From the NCBI GenBank assembly GCA_025451755.1, contig JANWJT010000018.1, positions 1-45,156 of the forward strand: a DNA stretch of 45,156 nucleotides, in the 5' to 3' direction. Under the pieces are notes generated by a model. That model was not told the DNA's origin, did no database searches, and was given only the letters and a program-made list of their open reading frames with translations. This document shows positions 9,229 through 16,996 of the stretch, in pieces. The stretch comes from Candidatus Microgenomates bacterium (GTDB lineage Bacteria; Patescibacteriota; Microgenomatia; Levybacterales; UBA12049). The first letter of the stretch is position 1; the number at the start of each line of letters is the position of its first letter. The position numbers and the translations under genes were made by a program.

Positions 9229-10467
9229 ATGAATAATACAAAACAAAAATTAGGAGTAGCAATTGCAACCGGAGCGCTTTTACTTAATGCTTTTGCTCCA
9301 CTCGCAATGGCAGATAACACAATCCAAATTTCTGGAAACGGTTCAAACTCAAACAACACAGCTAATGTGAATGTGAGTCAATCAACAACTGTTGTTCAAA
9401 ACAACACAGCGCACGTTACTAATAATGTTGATGTTGATGCAGATACTGGAGACAATGACGCAAAGGACAATACTGGCGGAGAAGTTTCTATCGAAACCGG
9501 TGATGCCGATGTAGACGTTAATGTTTCTAATACTCTCAATAGCAATAGTGCAAATGTTGATTGTTGCCAAAACGGAGATACCGAAGTCTTAATTCAGGGA
9601 AACGGCACAAATTCTGATAACGATGCCAACTTGAATTTAACAACAAATACAAGTGTTTTCCAGGATAATTACGCACGCGTTAATAATGATATTGATGCAG
9701 ACGCAGATACTGGAGATAATGACGCAAAGGACAACACTGGCGGAGATGTTTCTATCGAAACCGGTGATGCTAGCGTGAAAGTTTCGACTTCCACAACGGC
9801 AAATGCTAACTGGGCAAAAGTTGGAAGCTCAGGGCAAAACGGTGGCGTCAGCCTTCGAATACTTGGCAATGGAAGCAACAGCGACAACACAATCAATCTA
9901 GATTTAGATAATTCTGTAGTATTGACCCAGAATAACGATGCAAACATCGATAACGATGTTGATGCAGACGCAGATACTGGAGATAATAACGCAGAAGACA
10001 ACACAGGCGGAGATGTAATTATCAAAACCGGTGATGCTGATGTAGATGTTGAAGTTGATAATGCTGTAAATTTCAATTGGGCAGACGTAAATTGCGGATG
10101 TCTTCTTGACGATTTGTTGGCAAAAATCGATGGAAACGGCACAGATTCTGACAATGAAATAAATGCTTCTCTCTCTTTCGACAAAGGAGAAGGTTCATTT
10201 CAGGATAATGCTATTTGTCTAAATAACGATTTAGACGATATAGATGCCGATACAGGCGATAACGACAACAAAGACAATACCGCAGAGGGAGATAGCGATC
10301 CATTAATTGAAACCGGCGATGCCGATGCAAAAGTGGACGTAAATAACTCTGGTAATGTCAATGTACTCGGTGGCGATTCAGACTCTGAATGGCCAGATTT
10401 TGACTTTGACGTAGATTTTAATCTAAGTTTAAGTGAACTTCTCGGACTTCTTAGTTTGTTAAGCTAA
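9229..10467 (+). CDS. secreted Asp-rich protein with four ~88-aa GNG/TGDN/TGDA repeats
   Basis: Signal peptide (..FAPLAMA), strong SD AGGAGGTGA at 9213-9221, four tandem units with I.GNG.NSDN...Q(D/N)N...DADTGDN...NTGG...I.TGDA. Confidence 0.9.
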   Translation: MNNTKQKLGVAIATGALLLNAFAPLAMADNTIQISGNGSNSNNTANVNVSQSTTVVQNNTAHVTNNVDVDADTGDNDAKDNTGGEVSIETGDADVDVNVSNTLNSNSANVDCCQNGDTEVLIQGNGTNSDNDANLNLTTNTSVFQDNYARVNNDIDADADTGDNDAKDNTGGDVSIETGDASVKVSTSTTANANWAKVGSSGQNGGVSLRILGNGSNSDNTINLDLDNSVVLTQNNDANIDNDVDADADTGDNNAEDNTGGDVIIKTGDADVDVEVDNAVNFNWADVNCGCLLDDLLAKIDGNGTDSDNEINASLSFDKGEGSFQDNAICLNNDLDDIDADTGDNDNKDNTAEGDSDPLIETGDADAKVDVNNSGNVNVLGGDSDSEWPDFDFDVDFNLSLSELLGLLSLLS

Positions 10468-10477
10468 TCTTTGGTCC

Positions 10478-10515
10478 GTAGGGTGTCTTGTTGGCACTTC
10501 GACAAGATGCCCTAC
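10478..10515 (+). other. intercistronic RNA hairpin
   Basis: GTAGGGTGTCTTGT / ACAAGATGCCCTAC, 14-bp stem with two wobbles, 10-nt loop. Confidence 0.7.
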
Positions 10516-10569
10516 AGCCAGGACTTAAAATTTAAAACTTGGACTGCCCGCAGATTTTAGATTTTAAAA

Positions 10570-12720
10570 ATGAAAATTAAAAAATATATATCGATACTAT
10601 TAATAATATTACTAGTCCAGTTTCAGGGCAGTTCTGTTTTTGCTTTTGAAATACCAAGTGCGCCTACAGCTCCTTCAGCTCCTGAATCAACGGCTCAGGC
10701 ACCTACAGCTCCTTCAGCTCCCGAAGCACCAGAAGCTCCAACTCTTGAGGAAGTTTTAGCGGATTCAGATCCAATTCCTACTGAGATAGAAGAAGAGGAA
10801 GACGAAGAGGATAAAGACGATGTTCCACAAATTCAAGAAACAATATCTCAGAATCAAGAGCAAGAAGGAGTCAATGATTCCGGGAACGTTGGGGACACAG
10901 CTATAGATACTGGTAATGCAAATACCACAGGTGCATTAACAACCTTAGGGAATACAAATGTTAATAGCTCTGGTGTAGGAGAGGATGGAAATAGTGTGGG
11001 AGTTATAAATTCCGGAAATGGAACAGATTCTACAAATACTGGTTCGGTTTCTCTATCGGGAGAAAATAATACATTTCAGGATAACAGTGCTGTGGTTGGA
11101 AGCAATCTTAGCCTATCCGCTGCAAGCGGAGATAATACTTCGGATAATAATGTAGGGAATACAGCTATAGATACTGGTAATGCAAATACCACAGCAACAG
11201 TTATTACAGGAGTAAATACAAATGTTGATGGAATTATGGTTTCTGAATTTAATATAGCGGATGACCATATTGGGGATATTGTTCTGGATTTTGGTGCAGG
11301 TTGTGTTTTTGGATGTGGCCAGACAGATTCAATTTTAGCACAAAACTCTGATAACGGATCAAATTCTACGAATAACGCAGCTGTTTCCGATACGTCCAAT
11401 ACTAATACTTTTCAGACTAACGATGCATCAATTGAAAGCAATCTTACACTTGATTCGGATTCTGGCAATAACTCTACAAGTGCCAACACTGGAGGAAATT
11501 CAACGATCGAAACAGGAGATGCGAATGTAGGCGCCAACCTACTGACATTCGTAAATAATAATGTCGCAGGAAATGTTGTTTTTGGAGTTGTAAATATATT
11601 TGGGGAATTGGTAGGAGACATATTTTTCCCTGAAAGTGCCCTATCCTGTTCAACTTGTGGCGGAGATGCAACCGCTGTAAATTCTGGTAACGGCTCGGAT
11701 TCAACAAATAATACAACAGTAAGCCAGACAAATTCCGATTCAACATTTCAGTATAACGACGCAAATATAGAAAATAATTTAGTATTATCAACAGCAACCG
11801 GAGGAAATGAGGCATCTGGCAATACAAACGGAAATTCAACAATAGAAACTGGAGATTCTGAGGCTATAGCTCAAGTTTTAAATATTGCGAATATGAATGT
11901 AGTTGGAGGAGATATGTGGCTAGTTTTGGTTAACGAAGCAGGGCAGTGGATTGGAAAAATTTTGGGGGCATCCGACGGAGCAAATTACGCTGGATCAACT
12001 GGCACAGAGTTTGCAATAGATGAAAATGGTGAGATCACAGCAATAAATTCCGGAAATGGTTCGGGTTCGGATAATAACTCAAGCATCTCTCAGAATACAA
12101 ATAACACTGTTGTTCAAACAAATACTGCAAATGTTGTAAATAATTTAAATCTTTCTGCAAATACCGGCGGGAATACGGCAAGTAACAATACTGGAGGAGA
12201 CTCAAAGATTAAAACAGGAGACGCAAAAATAATTGCAAATGTAGTTAATTTTGTAAATAACAATATAGTCGGAAACGGAAGATTGTTTGTAACGGTAGTC
12301 AACGTGTTTGGAAGTTGGATGGGGGATTTCGTAACGCCAGAGTCTCACAAAGAAAATAACAATGCAGGAATTGGGGGAGAACAAGCAGCAAGCCCGTCAG
12401 CTTCGAGTAATAATCAGCCAAATAATAATTCTTCTGGCGGTAGCTCTAATTCGTCCAGCTCATCAAACAACTCTATACAATTAGTGAGTGGAATAATAAG
12501 TGGTCTTTCAAGAAATACTCACGTATTAGGAATTTCTGCGCAAAACGTAAACGAAAGTCAAATACTTGGAGCAAATAATACCGGAGAAGCAGCTAGTTCC
12601 CAAAATAAAAAAGTAACGATTAATTTGGCATGGGTGATTTTATTTGTTCCAATTCTATTAACATTTTTTCTTTTTAGAAAAAGATTTATTTCAGCAATAA
12701 GATTGGTGGCTCGAAAATGA
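10570..12720 (+). CDS. secreted multi-repeat protein (same repeat family) with C-terminal TM anchor
   Basis: Signal peptide, Pro/Ala-rich and acidic N-terminus, about 4-5 repeats containing NSGNG/TGDA signatures, C-terminal LAWVILFVPILLTFFLFRKRF anchor. Confidence 0.85.
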   Translation: MKIKKYISILLIILLVQFQGSSVFAFEIPSAPTAPSAPESTAQAPTAPSAPEAPEAPTLEEVLADSDPIPTEIEEEEDEEDKDDVPQIQETISQNQEQEGVNDSGNVGDTAIDTGNANTTGALTTLGNTNVNSSGVGEDGNSVGVINSGNGTDSTNTGSVSLSGENNTFQDNSAVVGSNLSLSAASGDNTSDNNVGNTAIDTGNANTTATVITGVNTNVDGIMVSEFNIADDHIGDIVLDFGAGCVFGCGQTDSILAQNSDNGSNSTNNAAVSDTSNTNTFQTNDASIESNLTLDSDSGNNSTSANTGGNSTIETGDANVGANLLTFVNNNVAGNVVFGVVNIFGELVGDIFFPESALSCSTCGGDATAVNSGNGSDSTNNTTVSQTNSDSTFQYNDANIENNLVLSTATGGNEASGNTNGNSTIETGDSEAIAQVLNIANMNVVGGDMWLVLVNEAGQWIGKILGASDGANYAGSTGTEFAIDENGEITAINSGNGSGSDNNSSISQNTNNTVVQTNTANVVNNLNLSANTGGNTASNNTGGDSKIKTGDAKIIANVVNFVNNNIVGNGRLFVTVVNVFGSWMGDFVTPESHKENNNAGIGGEQAASPSASSNNQPNNNSSGGSSNSSSSSNNSIQLVSGIISGLSRNTHVLGISAQNVNESQILGANNTGEAASSQNKKVTINLAWVILFVPILLTFFLFRKRFISAIRLVARK

Positions 12721-13838
12721 TAAAGAAAATAATTACATTAATGGCTTTTTTTATAGTAAGTATATCTGTGGCGGCACCGGCTATTTTTGCAGACGAAATT
12801 TCTGTATCAAATAATGGTGCAGGATCAAGCAACACAATAGTGATCGATACCAGTTCTACTTCAACTGTTGAGCAGGCAAATAATGCAGATATACAAAATA
12901 ACGTAGATGTAACAGCAAATACGGGAGATAATTCTGTTTCCTCAAATAATGCAGACGCGCATATAATAACAGGATCTATAGATAGTACATCTTCTATTAA
13001 TAATGAAAATATAAACTCAAATTTTGCAGAAAATCAGGAATGTGGTTGTAGCGATGAAACATCGTCTGCAATAGATGGAAATGGATCCGACTCTATAAAT
13101 AATCTTAACTTATCGTTTATAAATGCTATGAATGTTTCTCAGGAAAACTCAGCACAAATTACGAATAATTTAACAACAAATGCAAGTACTGGTAATAATC
13201 AGGCAAACAATAATAATGGGAATGTTGGCATAGAAACCGGAAATATTACCTCATTAATTTCTATTATAAATAAAAATATAAATTTAAATTCTGACTTTCA
13301 GGGAAAGAATAATGGCTCAATATCAATTTCCATTAGCAATAATGGGAGCGGATCTATTAATAGTATAGTTATGTTTTTTGGCAATAGTAGTAATTATGTA
13401 AGTAACAATTTTACAGACATAAAAAACAATGTAGTACAGAATTTGAATACTGGAAATAACATTGCAAATGGTAATAATGGGGCAGTCTTAATAGTAACTG
13501 GAGATATTATGAGTGTTATAACAATTGGAAATGAAAATATAAATGGTTCATTCTTCAAAGAGCAATGCAACTGCTCCAATATTATTCCGCCTCCTGGTGG
13601 GGGAAATCCAATGCCAATAGGAGACCCGCCGGTAGGAGCGCAGCCTTCTTCAAGCGGAAGTGGATCTTCGATAGGTGGTCCTGGACAAATATTGGGAGCT
13701 GCAATCGGTCAGATTCTGCCCGCAACAGGAGCTTATTGGATATTGCTAATGACAATTCTTGCCATTACAATGTTCTTAGCGGGTGGGGTTTTGCGCTTTG
13801 GTTCGGATTCTTCTCCTCCCTTAGCATATGCAGTCTAA
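12717..13838 (+). CDS. LPATG-containing repeat protein (same repeat family), putative sortase substrate
   Basis: Signal peptide, about three repeats, QILPATGAYWILLMTILAITMFLAGG; overlaps both the preceding ORF (4 nt) and the following sortase (11 nt). Confidence 0.85.
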   Translation: MIKKIITLMAFFIVSISVAAPAIFADEISVSNNGAGSSNTIVIDTSSTSTVEQANNADIQNNVDVTANTGDNSVSSNNADAHIITGSIDSTSSINNENINSNFAENQECGCSDETSSAIDGNGSDSINNLNLSFINAMNVSQENSAQITNNLTTNASTGNNQANNNNGNVGIETGNITSLISIINKNINLNSDFQGKNNGSISISISNNGSGSINSIVMFFGNSSNYVSNNFTDIKNNVVQNLNTGNNIANGNNGAVLIVTGDIMSVITIGNENINGSFFKEQCNCSNIIPPPGGGNPMPIGDPPVGAQPSSSGSGSSIGGPGQILGAAIGQILPATGAYWILLMTILAITMFLAGGVLRFGSDSSPPLAYAV

Positions 13839-14385
13839 AAGACTCAAGCACTTAATCGGAAACGCCTTAATGGCGTTTTCTCTTTTATTGCTGGTTTTTA
13901 TTTATTATCCGATTTTATCTTTATACATTTTTCCGCCTGCTATCGATAAAAAAATTTTAGATAAGTCATTCTATGTAGAAATTCCAAAAATAAATATTGC
14001 ATCGCAGATTATTCCAAATGTAGATCCTTTTATCGAAACAGAATACAGAAAAGCGCTTGAAAGAGGAATAGCTCATGCAAAGAATACACCTCTACCCGGA
14101 GAAAAAGGAACATCTTTTCTTTTTGCCCATTCATCAGATTCTCCGTGGAGAATTACAAGATACAACGTAGCTTTTTTTAGATTGCCCGAGCTTAAAAAAG
14201 GAGATAATATAAAAATAGTAAGAGATGGAAAAGTATACGAATATAGAGTTTCTGATACTAAAACTGTGTGGCCCAATGAAGTTAATTACTTGCTAGGCAA
14301 TAGGAAAGATCAGCTTATTCTTCAAACTTGTACGCCGATTGGCACTTCCTTGCAAAGACTTCTGGTCTTTGCAGTCCTCAAATAA
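13828..14385 (+). CDS. sortase
   Basis: N-terminal TM, FLFAHSSDS (His), LILQTCTPIG (Cys), LQRLLVFAVL (Arg). Confidence 0.9.
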   Translation: MQSKRLKHLIGNALMAFSLLLLVFIYYPILSLYIFPPAIDKKILDKSFYVEIPKINIASQIIPNVDPFIETEYRKALERGIAHAKNTPLPGEKGTSFLFAHSSDSPWRITRYNVAFFRLPELKKGDNIKIVRDGKVYEYRVSDTKTVWPNEVNYLLGNRKDQLILQTCTPIGTSLQRLLVFAVLK

Positions 14386-14414
14386 AAAGCCCCGCTTATT
14401 AGGGCAGGGCTTTT
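14385..14414. terminator. bidirectional intrinsic terminator between convergent genes
   Basis: AAAAGCCC ... GGGCTTTT located between convergent ORFs 13828(+) and 14432(-). Confidence 0.7.
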
Positions 14415-14431
14415 AAAAACAACTAAAAACG

Positions 14432-15040
14432 CTACGGAGTAACGTTAAGTGTATTCGATGGGGCAGTAATATTTGCTGTTACGTTGGAAGTACTATTTCC
14501 AGTCGTTACATTTACTGTGCCATTGGTGTTGCTGTTGGCACTATTATTGCCGGTTCTTGCTCTAGATCTAGCTTTCTTTACTTTAACCTTTGTTGTGTTG
14601 TTCTGACCAACGGTTGTTGGATTGGTCGTATTCGACGTTACGTTGCTTGTCGAACCAACTCCATTGCCCGATACAGTAAGATTGACCGTACTGTTGCATG
14701 GGCAAGTCGTTACATTGGCCTCGTTAAAACTTCCATCTACGGTAATATTTACGATAGAGTTTGCATTTCCGGTGTTGATTGTAACATTTCCACCGGTATT
14801 ACTATTTGCATTATTGCCACCTGTTTTTGCCGAAGAAGATATATTTATTGATATATTGGTGTTGTTATTCTGCGTAATATTGGTTGAATTATTTGAGCTA
14901 ATATTTACGCTGTTGTTTGAATCGCTACCATTTCCTGAAATATCAACATTTACATCTGCGTATACGCCTCCGGGAAGAAGGGCAGAAAGCATAAGAGTAC
15001 CAATAGTGAGTGTTGTTACCAGTCTTTTTTTGTAATCCAT
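14432..15040 (-). CDS. small secreted Asn/Thr-rich protein of the same GNG/TG repeat family
   Basis: Two repeats (ISGNGSDSNNSVN..., VSGNGVGSTSNVT...). The ORF-track start at 15049 is a GTG lying inside the SD; ATG at 15040 (MDYKKRL) follows AGGAGGTGA at 15046-15054. Confidence 0.85.
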   Translation of the reverse strand: MDYKKRLVTTLTIGTLMLSALLPGGVYADVNVDISGNGSDSNNSVNISSNNSTNITQNNNTNISINISSSAKTGGNNANSNTGGNVTINTGNANSIVNITVDGSFNEANVTTCPCNSTVNLTVSGNGVGSTSNVTSNTTNPTTVGQNNTTKVKVKKARSRARTGNNSANSNTNGTVNVTTGNSTSNVTANITAPSNTLNVTP

Positions 15041-15081
15041 TTTATTCACCTCCTTTCATCGTTTATTTTAAAATTTGTTAT

Positions 15082-16116
15082 TTATAACTCGCAGTTTATT
15101 TCTGATTCCGCATTGCATGTGTCAGTATTAAATCCGCCGTCTGCGTTATCTATTCCAGATCCGCCTATTAAGTTATCATCGCCTGAATCACCATTTAGGG
15201 TGTCGGAGCTATCGTTTCCTTCAAGAAGATCATTGTCGTTGCCTCCCTCAAGAAGATCCGCGTTCTCATTACCAATAAGATGATCGTTTCCATCTCCTCC
15301 ACGCAAGGTATCTGCTCCCAGTCCTCCAATTATCAGATCATCGCCAGCCTCTCCATAGATAGAGTCGGCTCCATCGTTACCAAAGATAACATCATTACCT
15401 TCTCCTCCGTGAATCGAATTTTCGGCTCCGGGTCCTCCAAGAATGCAATCGTCTCCGCCATTTCCATTTATAATATCGGACCCCTCAAGTCCCATGATAA
15501 GGTCGTTTCCGCTAGTTCCGTTAAGTGTTTCTCCCTGAGCAGTTCCTACGATGGGATCAGGAGAAAAATTTATTCCTTCACACTCCGTAGGTATGTCTAC
15601 CGAAATACCTATAATAAGATCAAAAACTACTTTTGCTCCCTGGTACTCATTTCCTGAATCGGATGGGAAAGTAGCTTTAAAACTGTACGTAGTTGAGTTA
15701 CCATTATTAATTGTCGAAAGAAACAGCCCATTTGGTCCGCCACTGTCGTCAAAAAATTCCTGAAGTGTTTTTGGTCCAGTCGGACTTGTTCCGCCATAAA
15801 GATCATTTCCTCCTTCGGAAATTACAAAGTCTAAAATTGATGCAAAGCTTGCAATTTCTTCCGTTTTAATACCTCTTATGCCAACGTTTCTTGGAACAGT
15901 TCCGCCATTTGCCACATCAACACTCCTTTCCTCTACGTCGCCTGGCAACATATTTGAGACAACAAAAATCGGATCGCCGTCCGGAACTCCCCAGACAACA
16001 TTTAAATCTCCAACTGCCCTTACCGTTGAAGGGTTAAAAAGATTTGGGGCAAAAAATTTAACAATCGTTCCGAGGACCAAGACCAAAATAAAAATTTTCA
16101 ATAAAATTTTTTTCAT
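15082..16116 (-). CDS. secreted protein with TasA/camelysin-like N-terminal region and RTX (hemolysin-type) calcium-binding repeats
   Basis: N-terminal signal/TM; MLPGDVEERSVDVANGG; C-terminal GGxGxDxLxG nonapeptides (GGEGNDVIFGNDGADSIYGEAGDDLIIGGLGADTLRGGDGNDHLIG). Confidence 0.85.
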   Translation of the reverse strand: MKKILLKIFILVLVLGTIVKFFAPNLFNPSTVRAVGDLNVVWGVPDGDPIFVVSNMLPGDVEERSVDVANGGTVPRNVGIRGIKTEEIASFASILDFVISEGGNDLYGGTSPTGPKTLQEFFDDSGGPNGLFLSTINNGNSTTYSFKATFPSDSGNEYQGAKVVFDLIIGISVDIPTECEGINFSPDPIVGTAQGETLNGTSGNDLIMGLEGSDIINGNGGDDCILGGPGAENSIHGGEGNDVIFGNDGADSIYGEAGDDLIIGGLGADTLRGGDGNDHLIGNENADLLEGGNDNDLLEGNDSSDTLNGDSGDDNLIGGSGIDNADGGFNTDTCNAESEINCEL

Positions 16117-16120
16117 AAAT

Positions 16121-16885
16121 TTACGGCGCCTCTGTTGGAGTTAGTGTTGCACTCGGAGTTGCTATAGAGAATACGTTTGATGCCTGGAAAACATTCTGAG
16201 CACTTGTCTCCGTATCGCTTTGAAGTGCAAGAGTAATCGGAATAATAAGTCCAACAGCAAGTAGAGAAACTATGACTTTAAGTCCTGTTGATCCCAATCC
16301 TGAATGAGGAGAGGGCATTAGATTAAAATCATCCTCACGTCTCTTATTACTTTTTTTAGCGTTTTTTACATGCTTTATGATGTTAAACATTTCCATTAAT
16401 ATTACGAGCACTGCTGGGAAAATAATAAGAAGCGAAAATCCAACTTTAGATTTTGCAAAAGCCAAAAGTTTTCCTACAGCAGGAATAGTAATAAAGGTTT
16501 TTCCTAATATATTTTTCTCGCTAACAGTCCAACCGTCAGGCTCATCATTTGCATCTCCTTTTGTCTTATAGGCAACACCATTATTATTTGTTTCAGCGCT
16601 TACGATTCTATGTGTGATTATTGTTTTTGAGTTCTTCTCGGACCTAAAAGCTATAACATCTCCCTTATTGTATAGAGGTGTTGTAAGAGGAACAGGAGAA
16701 TCTAATTGATTTGCTGAGCGAACTACAACAATTGAGCCAACATCAATTGTGGGAGTCATAGAGCCAGAACGGACAATAAGTGCCTGATTACCAAAATAGG
16801 GGATTGCAACGTAAGCAACTCCCACTGCAATAAAAACAAGTGCTATTGATAGTAGAATATTTATTGCTTTGAATACTTTTGCCAT
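16121..16885 (-). CDS. SipW-like type I signal peptidase
   Basis: VRSGSMTPTIDVGSIVVVRS (catalytic Ser), GDVIAFRSEKNSKTIITHRIVS, GDANDEPD; located beside TasA-like genes. Confidence 0.85.
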   Translation of the reverse strand: MAKVFKAINILLSIALVFIAVGVAYVAIPYFGNQALIVRSGSMTPTIDVGSIVVVRSANQLDSPVPLTTPLYNKGDVIAFRSEKNSKTIITHRIVSAETNNNGVAYKTKGDANDEPDGWTVSEKNILGKTFITIPAVGKLLAFAKSKVGFSLLIIFPAVLVILMEMFNIIKHVKNAKKSNKRREDDFNLMPSPHSGLGSTGLKVIVSLLAVGLIIPITLALQSDTETSAQNVFQASNVFSIATPSATLTPTEAP

Positions 16886-16945
16886 ACATGCTTTTCTCTC
16901 CTTTTAATTGTTATTTAATATATTGCCTTGAACCTTTGGGCCCTT

Positions 16946-16976
16946 AGGGCGGGGAACTTATTCTCTCACCCGCCCT
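16946..16976 (-). other. intercistronic hairpin between TasA-like gene and sipW-like gene
   Basis: AGGGCGGG (16946-16953) / CCCGCCCT (16969-16976). Confidence 0.55.
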
Positions 16977-16996
16977 TAAACTGAATCCATTAAGGA

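Noticed and set aside
9382-12384. Antisense ORFs in the track (e.g. 9669-10184, 11076-11399, 11474-11842, 12114-12302, all minus)
   Set aside because: They are mirror artefacts of low-complexity repeat coding sequence; composition is not protein-like and the sense ORFs have signal peptides and SD sites.
9229-13838. Tandem repeats as a CRISPR array
   Set aside because: Repeats are in coding sequence with an amino-acid period of about 88 residues, degenerate at DNA level, with no spacer pattern or cas genes.
14622-15035. Plus-strand 137-aa ORF opposite the small repeat protein
   Set aside because: Antisense of the Asn/Thr-rich repeats; the minus-strand gene has the perfect SD and signal peptide.
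15082-16116. RTX protein as evidence of a type I secretion toxin system
   Set aside because: No ABC exporter, membrane fusion protein or acyltransferase in the window, and the protein has its own N-terminal signal.
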